A stretch of 64,000 nucleotides of DNA from assembly GCF_013408565.1 (NCBI RefSeq), contig NZ_JACBZX010000001.1, positions 3,038,001-3,102,000 on the forward strand, given 5' to 3'. This document shows positions 39,947 through 47,584 of this stretch, piece after piece. How positions within the stretch are numbered: the first letter of the stretch is position 1; each line of letters opens with the position of its first letter. A program made the translations under genes and the position numbers. The notes below the pieces were generated by a model, which saw only the letters and a program-made list of their open reading frames with translations, was not told the DNA's origin and ran no database searches. The stretch comes from Janibacter alkaliphilus. GTDB lineage: Bacteria > Actinomycetota > Actinomycetes > Actinomycetales > Dermatophilaceae.

Positions 39947-40651
39947 ATGTCCTCCGTCGAGCCGCACCCGCGGAGCTCGCAGAACTGGTTGAGCGCCCTG
40001 CGCGCCGGGGTGCTGGGCGCCAACGACGGCATCGTCTCGGTGGCCGCGGTCGTCGTCGGGGTCGCAGCGGCCACCAGCGACCGTGGGGAGATCGTCACCG
40101 CCGGTGGTGCCGCGCTCCTCGGCGGCGCGGTGTCGATGGCCCTCGGTGAGTACGTCTCGGTCAGCAGCCAGCGGGACTCCGAGCGGGCGATGATCCACCA
40201 GGAGCAGGTCGAGCTGGCCACCGAGCCGGCCGCCGAGCTGGACGAGCTGACCGCGATCTACGAGGCCAAGGGCCTCGCACCCGGGACCGCGCGGCAGGTC
40301 GCCCACGAGCTGAGCGCGCAGGACCCGCTGGGGGCCCACCTGGACGCCGAGCTGGGCATCGATGCCGACGACCTGGTCAGCCCCTGGCGCGCCGGGGCGG
40401 CCTCGGCGCTGGCCTTCCTCGCCGGCGGCATCCTGCCGGTGCTCGCGGTGCTGCTGCCGGAGACCGTCCGGATCCCGGTCACGGCGGCGGTCGTGCTCGT
40501 CGCGCTGGCGGCCACCGGGGCGGTCGGCGCGCGGCTGGGCCGCAGCCCGGTCGCCCGTCCCACCGTGCGGGTGGTGATGGGTGGCGCGCTGGCGCTGGCC
40601 GCGACGTACGCCCTGGGCACCGTGCTGGGCACGAGCGGGGTCGTCGGCTGA
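39947..40651 (+). CDS. VIT1/CCC1-family transporter (iron or manganese)
   Basis: 234 residues. The first membrane segments carry LRAGVLGANDGIVSVAAVVVGVA and GALLGGAVSMALGEYVSVSSQRDSE, the family signature; a helical cytoplasmic domain with ELDELTAIYEAKG follows, then three more hydrophobic segments. Homologues export ferrous iron or manganese into vacuoles or from the cell. Metal specificity is not decided here. Start ATG 39947, TACGCT 6 nt upstream (leaderless). Confidence 0.92.
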   Translation: MSSVEPHPRSSQNWLSALRAGVLGANDGIVSVAAVVVGVAAATSDRGEIVTAGGAALLGGAVSMALGEYVSVSSQRDSERAMIHQEQVELATEPAAELDELTAIYEAKGLAPGTARQVAHELSAQDPLGAHLDAELGIDADDLVSPWRAGAASALAFLAGGILPVLAVLLPETVRIPVTAAVVLVALAATGAVGARLGRSPVARPTVRVVMGGALALAATYALGTVLGTSGVVG

Positions 40652-40695
40652 GCCGCACCCGGCACGCACCTGGCCCGCACCTAGACTCGGCGGCG

Positions 40696-41241
40696 ATGAC
40701 CCGCCCCGCCCCCCACCCGGACCAGCGTCCCCGCACCCACCGTCGCGCGATCCGGGTCGCCGTGCTCGACACCGACGGGCGGATCCTGCTGATGCAGGAC
40801 TCCGACCCGCTGCTGGAGCCGCCCCGCCGCTGGTGGATCACCCCCGGCGGCGGCGTCGAGGTCGGCGAGAGCGACCCGCAGACCGCGGTCCGTGAGCTGG
40901 CCGAGGAGACCGGGCTGCGGGTGAGCGAGGCCGACCTGGTCGGTCCGCTGGTGAGCCTGCAGGTGGTGCACGGCTTCACCGACCGGATCGTCGACCAGGC
41001 AGAGGTCTTCTACCTGGTGCGGGTCGCCCCCTTCGTCGTCGACGTCTCCGGGCACACCGCGGACGAGCGGGAGACGATCCACGGGGTGCGCTGGTGGACC
41101 CGGGCCGAGATCGCCGCCGAGGCGCCGGAGATCTGGCCGGGCGACCTGCTGGCGATCATCGACCTCGCCGACCGCCCCGAGCGCTGGCGTCAAGGCCCGG
41201 TCGACCTCGGCACCCGCGAGGAGTCGTCGGTGCCGGTCTGA
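40696..41241 (+). CDS. NUDIX hydrolase
   Basis: 181 residues. The Nudix box G-x5-E-x7-R-E-U-x-E-E-x-G-U is complete in GGGVEVGESDPQTAVRELAEE followed by TGL. The preceding RRWWITPGGG and the late GVRWWTRAEI block are typical of Nudix proteins that hydrolyse nucleoside diphosphates linked to other groups. Substrate not predictable. ATG 40696, TAGACT 8 nt upstream. It ends 12 nt from the lepA stop. Confidence 0.92.
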   Translation: MTRPAPHPDQRPRTHRRAIRVAVLDTDGRILLMQDSDPLLEPPRRWWITPGGGVEVGESDPQTAVRELAEETGLRVSEADLVGPLVSLQVVHGFTDRIVDQAEVFYLVRVAPFVVDVSGHTADERETIHGVRWWTRAEIAAEAPEIWPGDLLAIIDLADRPERWRQGPVDLGTREESSVPV

Positions 41242-41253
41242 GGGGTCGGCGGG

Positions 41254-43122
41254 CTACTTCTTCGCCTTCTCCGCCACCGAGTCGTCGGAGGACAGGGCGG
41301 CGACGAAGGCCTCCTGCGGCACCTCGACGGTGCCGATGTTCTTCATCCGCTTCTTGCCCTCCTTCTGCTTCTCGAGCAGCTTGCGCTTGCGGGAGATGTC
41401 GCCGCCGTAGCACTTGGAGAGCACGTCCTTGCGGATCGCGCGGATGTTCTCGCGGGCGATGATCCGGCTGCCGATGGCCGCCTGGATCGGCACCTCGAAC
41501 TGCTGGCGCGGGATGAGCTCCTTGAGCTTGCCGGCCATCGAGGTGCCGTAGGCGTAGGCCTTGTCCTTGTGCACGACGGCGCTGAAGGCGTCGACGGTCT
41601 CGCCCTGCAGCAGGATGTCCACCTTGACCAGGTCGGCGACCTGGTCGCCGGCCTCCTGGTAGTCCAGCGAGGCGTAGCCGCGGGTCTTGGACTTCAGCTG
41701 GTCGAAGAAGTCGAAGACGATCTCGGCCAGCGGCAGGGTGTAGCGCATCTCCACCCGGTCCTCGGAGAGGTAGTCCATGCCGCCGAGCTGGCCGCGCTTG
41801 GACTGGCACAGCTCCATGATCGCGCCGATGTACTCGCTCGGCGCGAGGATGGTGGCGCGCACGATCGGCTCGCGGATCTCGCCGACCTTGCCGTAGGGGA
41901 ACTCGCTGGGGTTGGTCACCCGGACGTCGGTGCCGTCCTCCATGGTGACCTCGTAGACGACGTTCGGCTGGGTGGAGATGAGGTCGAGGTCGAACTCGCG
42001 CTCCAGCCGTTCGCGGACGATCTCCAGGTGCAGCAGGCCGAGGAAGCCGACCCGGAAGCCGAAGCCGAGCGCGGCCGAGGTCTCCGGCTCGTAGGCCAGG
42101 GCGGCGTCGTTGAGCTTGAGCTTGTCGAGGGCGTCGCGCAGCGTCGGGTAGTCGCTGCCGTCGATCGGGTAGAGCCCGGAGAAGACCATCGGCCGCGGGT
42201 CCTTGTAGCCGCCGATCGGCGACTCGGCGGGGCGGGCGGAGGTGGTGACGGTGTCACCCACCTTCGACTGGCGCACGTCCTTGACGCCGGTGATGAGGTA
42301 GCCCACCTCGCCGACGCCGAGGCCCTTGCTGGGCAGCGGCTCCGGGGAGATGATCCCCAGCTCGAGCAGGTCGTGGGTGGCCTTGGTCGACATCATCTCG
42401 ATCCGCTCGCGCGGGTTGAGGGTGCCGTCGACGACCCGGACGTAGGTGACCACGCCGCGGTAGGTGTCGTAGACCGAGTCGAAGATCATCGCCCGGGCCG
42501 GGGCCTCCGGCCGCCCCTCTGGCGGCGGCAGCTGGGCGACGATCTCGTCGAGGAGGGCCTCGACCCCTTCGCCGGTCTTGCCGCTGACCTTGAGCACGTC
42601 GCCGGGGTCGCAGCCGATCAGCCCGGCGAGCTCCTCGGCGTACTTCTCCGGCTGGGCCGCCGGCAGGTCGATCTTGTTGAGCACCGGGATGATCGCCAGG
42701 TCGTTCTCCATGGCGAGGTAGAGGTTGGCCAGGGTCTGCGCCTCGATGCCCTGGGCGGCGTCGACGAGCAGGACGGCGCCCTCGCAGGCGGCCAGGCTGC
42801 GGGAGACCTCGTAGGTGAAGTCGACGTGCCCGGGGGTGTCGATCATGTTGAGCGCGAAGACGTCCTGGCCGTCGCCGACGTCCGCGGCCCAGGGCATGCG
42901 CACCGCCTGGGACTTGATGGTGATCCCGCGCTCGCGCTCGATGTCCATCCGGTCGAGGTACTGCGCACGCATCTGGCGCGGCTCGACCACCCCGGTGATC
43001 TGCAGCATCCGGTCGGCCAGGGTCGACTTGCCGTGGTCGATGTGGGCGATGATGCAGAAGTTGCGGATCTGCTCCGGCGGGGTGGCGTTCGGCTCCAGGG
43101 CCTGACGGGCCTGCGGTGACAC
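41254..43122 (-). CDS. lepA: elongation factor 4 (LepA)
   Basis: 622 residues, full length. G domain: [14 protein letters not shown] (G1), [10 protein letters not shown] (G2 region), DTPGHVDF (G3) and NKIDLPAA (G4). Domains II-IV follow with [21 protein letters not shown] and [13 protein letters not shown], then the LepA-specific C-terminus with [16 protein letters not shown]. It binds ribosomes and influences tRNA back-translocation and biogenesis. GTG 43122. The upstream 240 nt hold palindromic repeats rather than a gene. Confidence 0.97.
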   Translation of the reverse strand: MSPQARQALEPNATPPEQIRNFCIIAHIDHGKSTLADRMLQITGVVEPRQMRAQYLDRMDIERERGITIKSQAVRMPWAADVGDGQDVFALNMIDTPGHVDFTYEVSRSLAACEGAVLLVDAAQGIEAQTLANLYLAMENDLAIIPVLNKIDLPAAQPEKYAEELAGLIGCDPGDVLKVSGKTGEGVEALLDEIVAQLPPPEGRPEAPARAMIFDSVYDTYRGVVTYVRVVDGTLNPRERIEMMSTKATHDLLELGIISPEPLPSKGLGVGEVGYLITGVKDVRQSKVGDTVTTSARPAESPIGGYKDPRPMVFSGLYPIDGSDYPTLRDALDKLKLNDAALAYEPETSAALGFGFRVGFLGLLHLEIVRERLEREFDLDLISTQPNVVYEVTMEDGTDVRVTNPSEFPYGKVGEIREPIVRATILAPSEYIGAIMELCQSKRGQLGGMDYLSEDRVEMRYTLPLAEIVFDFFDQLKSKTRGYASLDYQEAGDQVADLVKVDILLQGETVDAFSAVVHKDKAYAYGTSMAGKLKELIPRQQFEVPIQAAIGSRIIARENIRAIRKDVLSKCYGGDISRKRKLLEKQKEGKKRMKNIGTVEVPQEAFVAALSSDDSVAEKAKK

Positions 43123-43240
43123 GTGGTCGGACCTCGGGGTCGGGGGCGGGGGTCTCTGCCGGCCATCTTCCCATGCCCGCCAGCCACCCCGTCCCAGGCG
43201 TCGGGTGCGCGGTCGACCGCCGCCCGGTCGAGGAACGCTC

Positions 43241-43354
43241 GATCACCCGAGAAGCCTTCTCGCGTCTCCGAGCCTTTATCGGGTTACCCGATAATCGCTC
43301 GGATCAGGGGGAAGGCTTCTCGGGTGATCGGCGCATTATCGGGTTACCCGATAA
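43241..43354. repeat. dispersed palindromic repeat, copies 2 and 3, with nested arms
   Basis: The outer arms GATCACCCGAGAAGCCTTC (43241-43259) and its exact reverse complement (43311-43329) flank an inner palindrome TTATCGGGT-T-ACCCGATAA (43276-43294) plus CCGAGC/GCTCGG (43268-43273/43297-43302); all three share one centre at 43285. A second TTATCGGGT-T-ACCCGATAA follows at 43336-43354, 13 nt past the stop at 43367. It could fold into an 89-nt cruciform or hairpin. Confidence 0.9.
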
Positions 43355-43366
43355 AGGCGTGGCGGG

Positions 43367-43936
43367 TCAGAGGCGGGCGCACTGGCCCTCCTTGTCGCCC
43401 GAGACCCGGTTGCTCCACCCCTTCGGCGCCGGGCGGTTGCTCTCGCACTGCAGGTTGCCGTGCACCCGGTTGCCGTAGACGTGCTTGGTGCCGCTCGGGT
43501 TGCTCTTGAGCTGGATGTCGCCGTCGGTGCGCGAGCGGATGATGTTCAGGGTGCCGCGGTTGCCCTCGACCTGGATGTTGCCGTCGACGAAGGCGTTGCG
43601 CAGGTGCACGGTGGCGCCGTCCTCGGGCTGGATGTCGCCGTCGACCCAGCCGTAGGTGAAGCGGACGTAACGGTGACCGTCGGACTGGATGTTGCCCCCG
43701 ACGCGCGAGTGGTAGCTGCGAAGGGTGGCGCCGCGGCGGACCTCGATGTTGCCGTCCACCCGCACGCTGCTGATCCGGCAGCTGGAGCCGGCCGGGACGA
43801 CGAGGTCGCCGTCGATGCTGCGGTCGATCATCGTGCCGCGGCAGGTGACCGTGTCGGCCTGGGCCGGGCCGGCGGCGACGACCAGGCCGGATCCGGCCAG
43901 GGCCAGGGTGGCGGCGGTGCTGAGCATGCGCTTCAT
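43367..43936 (-). CDS. secreted protein with repeated (V/I)xG(D/N)I motifs
   Basis: 189 residues. The N-terminal signal peptide is MKRMLSTAATLALAGSGLVV with cleavage after AQA. The mature part has about eight regular repeats of roughly 20 residues, each around IDGDL, VDGNI, VGGNI, VDGDI, VDGNI, TDGDI, VHGNL or VSGDK, which suggests a right-handed beta-helix. Cysteines at the start (CRG, SSCRI) and end (QCES, QCARL) may form disulfides. Function unknown; a surface or matrix role is possible. Start ATG 43936. The palindromic repeat lies just past the stop. Confidence 0.7.
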   Translation of the reverse strand: MKRMLSTAATLALAGSGLVVAAGPAQADTVTCRGTMIDRSIDGDLVVPAGSSCRISSVRVDGNIEVRRGATLRSYHSRVGGNIQSDGHRYVRFTYGWVDGDIQPEDGATVHLRNAFVDGNIQVEGNRGTLNIIRSRTDGDIQLKSNPSGTKHVYGNRVHGNLQCESNRPAPKGWSNRVSGDKEGQCARL

Positions 43937-44072
43937 GGTGTCTCTCCCCGAGGGTCAGGTGCCCCGGAGCGTCTGCTCCGGGCGTGGCACCGACGCTAGG
44001 CAGCCACGATGAGGGAGCCGTGAGCCGATGATGAGGAGTGCTTCACCCAGGACCGGCGGCTACGGTCGGGCC

Positions 44073-44636
44073 ATGCCGCTGCCACGCCTCGCCCGTCTGC
44101 TCCCCCGGCTGACCCGCACCGTCACCGCCGGGTCTGCGCGCTCCGGACGCGCCTCGAGCCGGCAGGAGCCTCGGCCCGGCGCTGACGGCGCTGCCGACGC
44201 CCGCGGCACCTACCCCGGCGACCACGAGGGGCCGTTGCGGATCACCTCCGGGACGACCCCCTTCGGCATCGACGTCGGCGAGGTGGTCTGGAGCTGGGTG
44301 CCGTACGAGGAGGATCACAGCCAGGGCAAGGACCGGCCGGTGCTCGTCGTCGGGGCCGAGACCACGTGGCTGCTGGCGCTGCCGCTGACCAGCGCCGACC
44401 ACGACGTCGACGAGGACCAGGAGCGCCGCGCCGGTCGGCACTGGATCGACGTCGGTGCCGGTGGGTGGGACCGGCAGCGGCGCCGCAGCGAAGCCCGCGT
44501 CGACCGGGTCGTCCGGGTGGACCCCGAGGGCGTCCGCCGCGCCGGGGGCAACGTCGAGCCGCACGTGCTCGCCGCGGTGGCCGAGGCGGTGCAGGCCGTG
44601 GCCGAGGGCCGCGGCTACGACGACGACCCGGTCTGA
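44073..44636 (+). CDS. PemK/MazF-like protein
   Basis: 187 residues. The second half carries VGEVVWSWVPYEEDHSQGKD and RPVLVVGAETTWLLALPLTS, matching the PemK/MazF endoribonuclease fold, with RVDRVVRVDPEGV later. The basic/Pro-rich N-terminal ~50 residues are variable. ATG 44073 follows TACGGT by 6 nt. No small antitoxin gene is beside it, so this may be a stand-alone housekeeping homologue; toxicity cannot be judged. Confidence 0.75.
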   Translation: MPLPRLARLLPRLTRTVTAGSARSGRASSRQEPRPGADGAADARGTYPGDHEGPLRITSGTTPFGIDVGEVVWSWVPYEEDHSQGKDRPVLVVGAETTWLLALPLTSADHDVDEDQERRAGRHWIDVGAGGWDRQRRRSEARVDRVVRVDPEGVRRAGGNVEPHVLAAVAEAVQAVAEGRGYDDDPV

Positions 44637-44663
44637 GGCGCCGGCTCCACGGCGCCACCGCCC

Positions 44664-45242
44664 TCAGTCCTGCGGGAAGCCGCTCATCTGGTCGGTGTCG
44701 AGCCCGGCGACGGCGAAGGTGTAGACGCTCTCCTCGCCGCTCTCGCAGGTGGTGGTCACGGTCATCACCGGCCCCTGCTGGGCGACCTCCCAGAGCGGCT
44801 CGACCGGCGAGACGACCGTCATGATCGTGCCTGACCCGTCGTCGGCGTCCATCCCGCTGCTCTGCCCGCCCGGACCGTCAGCCGGCTCGGCGAGCACCTC
44901 CTGCACCTCGCCGGGGCACCCCCGGTCGCCGTCCGGGCGGGTGATCACGGCGCGGGAGCCGACGGTGCCGGTCTCGAAGCGCAACGTGGCTCCGCTCGGC
45001 TCTTCCGCGGGAAGGGAGGCGGTGGGGCCGTGCTCGGTGCTGCCGTACTCCCAGGAGGTCCCGACCTCCGGGGCGCTGGTGCTCGAGCTGCTGGTGCTCG
45101 ATCCGCCGCCGCTGGAGGCGCTGCTGCTCGAGCCAGAGCCCTGGTCCTGGTCCTGGTCCTGGTCCTGGGCGGAACCGCAGCCGGCCACGAGGAGCAGCGC
45201 CAGCGCTGCCGGGATCGAGACGAGACGAGGTCGACCGGGCAT
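44664..45242 (-). CDS. lipoprotein with low-complexity linker
   Basis: 192 residues. The signal ends LLLVAGC, giving a lipidated Cys. A hexanucleotide repeat encodes DQDQDQDQ, then a Ser/Gly-rich linker, then a ~125-residue domain with a possible disulfide (DRGCPGEVQ and TTTCESGEES). I do not recognise the domain. ATG 45242 follows AGGGAG. It lies downstream of rpsT but a strong hairpin separates them. Function unknown. Confidence 0.65.
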   Translation of the reverse strand: MPGRPRLVSIPAALALLLVAGCGSAQDQDQDQDQGSGSSSSASSGGGSSTSSSSTSAPEVGTSWEYGSTEHGPTASLPAEEPSGATLRFETGTVGSRAVITRPDGDRGCPGEVQEVLAEPADGPGGQSSGMDADDGSGTIMTVVSPVEPLWEVAQQGPVMTVTTTCESGEESVYTFAVAGLDTDQMSGFPQD

Positions 45243-45311
45243 CGGTGCTCCCTGAGATCGGCGGGTGGACGGGCCGATCCTAGGGCGCACGGCGGCACCC
45301 ACGAGGGAACG

Positions 45312-45347
45312 ACGACGGGGGCCGACCATGTGGTCGGCCCCCGTCGT
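45312..45347 (-). terminator. terminator of rpsT
   Basis: A perfect 16-bp stem pairs ACGACGGGGGCCGACC (45312-45327) with GGTCGGCCCCCGTCGT (45332-45347) around the loop ATGT, beginning 15 nt past the rpsT stop. Confidence 0.85.
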
Positions 45348-45362
45348 ACGTCGGTCAGCTGC

Positions 45363-45623
45363 TCAGAGCGCGCCGACCCGCTTCGCCAGGGCCGACTTCT
45401 TGTTGGCGGCCTGGTTGGCGTGGATGACACCCTTGCTCGCGGCCTTGTCGAGCTTCTTGCTGGCCTGGGCGAGGGCGGTCTGAGCGGCGGCGGCGTCGCC
45501 ACGGTCGGCCGCCTCGCGGACCTTGCGGATCCACGTGCGCAGCTCGGACTTGGCGGCGCGGTTGCGCTCGGTGCGCGCGTTGTTGGTCTTGACGCGCTTG
45601 ATCTGGGACTTGATGTTGGCCAC
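45363..45623 (-). CDS. rpsT: 30S ribosomal protein S20
   Basis: 86 residues. [20 protein letters not shown] and the later [21 protein letters not shown] are diagnostic for S20, which binds 16S rRNA early in 30S assembly. GTG 45623 follows AGAAAGAGA. It is downstream of holA, the usual pair in actinobacteria, with its own strong terminator. The 189-nt upstream gap holds a hairpin at 45726-45752. Confidence 0.97.
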   Translation of the reverse strand: MANIKSQIKRVKTNNARTERNRAAKSELRTWIRKVREAADRGDAAAAQTALAQASKKLDKAASKGVIHANQAANKKSALAKRVGAL

Positions 45624-45725
45624 AGGATCTCTTTCTGGGTTGCGGTCGATGTGCCGTTGAGGGCGGCAGGGCATCTCGGGACCGGCGTGGGGATACCGTG
45701 GGAGAGACGCCCTGGGTGGTGCTGT

Positions 45726-45752
45726 CGTGCGCGCACGACCTGAGCGCGCACG
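45726..45752. terminator. hairpin between holA and rpsT
   Basis: CGTGCGCGC (45726-45734) pairs perfectly with GCGCGCACG (45744-45752) around a 9-nt loop, 60 nt past the holA stop. It could end the holA transcript or be part of the rpsT leader. Confidence 0.45.
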
Positions 45753-45812
45753 CGAGAGACCAAGGTACCAGCGGCCGCCGAAGGGCGCCGAATCGCCCAG
45801 CGTGCAGACGGT

Positions 45813-46811
45813 TCAGCCCCGGTGCTCCCGGGTGATCGTGAGGATCACCCGCTCCAGGGCGTAGACCGGGTCCCGGCCACCCCCCTTCACCTCGGCGTCG
45901 GCCGCGGCCACGGCCTGGATGCATCGCCCCAGGGCGGACCCGTCCCAGCCGGCGAGGTGGCGGCGAGCCTTGTCCACCTGCCACGGGGCCATCCCGAGGT
46001 CGCGGGCCACGTCGGCGCTACGACCGCGACCGGCGCCGCCCACCTTCGCCAGCTGGCGCAGCTGCTGGGCCAGCACCGCCACGATCGGCACCGGGTCGAC
46101 ACCGACGGCGACCGCGTGCCGGAGCAGCCGGAGCGCCTCGCCGGCCTCGCCGGTGACCGCGGCGTCGGCCACCTTGAAGCCCGTCGCCTCGACCTTGCCC
46201 CCGTGGTAGGTCTCGACGACGTCCGCGTCGATCACGCCCGTGGTGTCGTCGACGAGCTGACGGCAGGCGGCGGCCAGCTCGCGCACGTCCTTGCCGACCG
46301 CCTCGACGAGCGCCTGGACCGCCTCCGGCGTGGCCCGGCGGCGGGCCGCGCGGAACTCGTTCGCGGTGAACTGGGTCTTGTCCCGGTCGCTCTTGATGGC
46401 CGGCGCGTCGACCACCCGGGCGCCGGCCTTCTTCATCGTGTCCAGCACCTTCTTGCCGCGGTTGCCCGAGGCGTGGACGACGACCAGGGTCACCTCGTCG
46501 GCGGGGTCCTCGAGGTAGGCGAGCAGGTCCTGCTGCAGGTGGTCCGGGGCCTCGTGCAGCCCTCGGACGACGACCGCCTTGTCCTCGCCGAAGAGGGACG
46601 GGCTGGCGTGCAGCGCGAGCTCGCCCTCCTCGTAGGCGGTGGCCTCGAGGGTGATCATCTCGACGTCGGGAGCGGTGACCCGCAGATCGTCCCGGATGGC
46701 GGCCAGAGCGCGCTCGGCCAGCAGCTCCTCCGGGCCGCTGATGAGCACCAGCGGAGGCACCCGGGTCGGGACGTCGACGGTACTGGTGTCCTCGCTCACG
46801 CAGGTGAGCAT
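45813..46811 (-). CDS. holA: DNA polymerase III delta subunit
   Basis: 332 residues from ATG 46811. The AAA+-like N-terminal domain has PPLVLISGPEELLAERALAAI, without a functional P-loop as expected for HolA, then FGEDKAVVVRGLHE, VLDTMKKAGARVVD and the helical C-terminal collar. It opens the sliding clamp with the clamp loader. A GTG at 46799 is an alternative start; neither has a good Shine-Dalgarno. The upstream stretch with two tandem palindromes is not coding. Confidence 0.93.
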   Translation of the reverse strand: MLTCVSEDTSTVDVPTRVPPLVLISGPEELLAERALAAIRDDLRVTAPDVEMITLEATAYEEGELALHASPSLFGEDKAVVVRGLHEAPDHLQQDLLAYLEDPADEVTLVVVHASGNRGKKVLDTMKKAGARVVDAPAIKSDRDKTQFTANEFRAARRRATPEAVQALVEAVGKDVRELAAACRQLVDDTTGVIDADVVETYHGGKVEATGFKVADAAVTGEAGEALRLLRHAVAVGVDPVPIVAVLAQQLRQLAKVGGAGRGRSADVARDLGMAPWQVDKARRHLAGWDGSALGRCIQAVAAADAEVKGGGRDPVYALERVILTITREHRG

Positions 46812-46865
46812 GCCACGGGCCACGGACAGCGCCGCACGTCTCATCGCCGACCGACGCGCTCCCCG

Positions 46866-46972
46866 GTGGAGGTGTCCCGACGCGCTCTGGCGCGTCCCAT
46901 CACCTCCACTGACGACGCGCGAGCGGCGGTGGAGGTATCCCGACGCGCTCACGCGCGTCCGATCACCTTCAC
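46866..46972. repeat. two tandem palindromic units upstream of holA
   Basis: Unit 1: GTGGAGGTG (46866-46874) with CACCTCCAC (46901-46909) and, inside, GACGCGC (46879-46885) with GCGCGTC (46890-46896), all centred at 46887.5. Unit 2: GTGGAGGT (46929-46936), GACGCGC (46942-46948), GCGCGTC (46953-46959) and ACCTTCAC (46965-46972), centred at 46950.5. The units are 63 bp apart and nearly identical. This is a second repeat family, distinct from the TTATCGGGT one. Confidence 0.85.
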
Positions 46973-47039
46973 GGACCCAGATCATCTCCGTCGGCTGCGG
47001 CGTGGAAGCCTGGAGGATCGATGTCGCCGAGGCGACCGC

Positions 47040-47396
47040 TCAACCGTCGAGCAACCCCTGGAGCACCTCGGCCTCGTGCCGCAGCTCCTCGGCCCGGTCC
47101 GGTCGGCTCGCGGCCAGACCGGACGCCGCGCCCTGACGCTCGACGATCTCCCCGGCGAGGATCGCCCGCACCTCCGGCTCCCCGAGCTCACGCCGAGGTG
47201 CCTCCGCGGCGCCGACCCCGACGGCCGAACCTTCGACCGCGCCCGCTGCCGGCGCGACGGTGACCGGCACCGCCTCGGCGTTCTCGATCGCGGCGAGCGC
47301 GGTCCGGCAGACCCGGACGACGACCGTGTCGCGCTCCTTCATGGCCTGCACGAGGCGGGCGCGCAGACGTCCGCGGAGGTCGGTGGGTGCCGCCAT
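47040..47396 (-). CDS. GatB/YqeY-domain protein
   Basis: 118 residues. LRARLVQAMKERDTVVVRVC and RTALAAIENAEAVPV match the YqeY/GatB helical domain, and a second helical half (LGEPEVRAILAGEIVERQ) follows an Ala/Gly-rich linker. YqeY proteins may interact with tRNA or other RNAs; the role is not established. It lies between dinG and holA on the same strand. Confidence 0.8.
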   Translation of the reverse strand: MAAPTDLRGRLRARLVQAMKERDTVVVRVCRTALAAIENAEAVPVTVAPAAGAVEGSAVGVGAAEAPRRELGEPEVRAILAGEIVERQGAASGLAASRPDRAEELRHEAEVLQGLLDG

Positions 47397-47481
47397 GGCG
47401 CCACCCTGCCACCTGCGCCGACGCCTGTCAGCGAGAGCGGCCCGCCATCACCGACTCGCGCCCAGGCGTCGAGAACCTCTC

Positions 47482-47542
47482 GGACGCACGACAAGCCTGC
47501 TCCGGCGAGCGAGCGATTATCGGGTAACCCGATAAACGCTCG
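47482..47542. repeat. dispersed palindromic repeat, degenerate copy 4
   Basis: TTATCGGGT-A-ACCCGATAA (47517-47535) is preceded at the same 35-bp offset by a degenerate form (13 of 19 matches) of the upstream arm (47482-47500). CGAGCG (47510-47515) and CGCTCG (47537-47542) extend the palindrome. It lies 43 nt past the dinG-like stop, as in the other copies. Confidence 0.75.
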
Positions 47543-47584
47543 GCGGGCAAGGGAGAGGCGACGTGGGTGGTGGATCGGGCTCGG

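Noticed and set aside
45138..45170. CTGGTC hexamer repeat as a regulatory array
   Set aside because: It lies inside the lipoprotein coding region and encodes DQDQDQDQ; a simple slippage repeat is enough to explain it.
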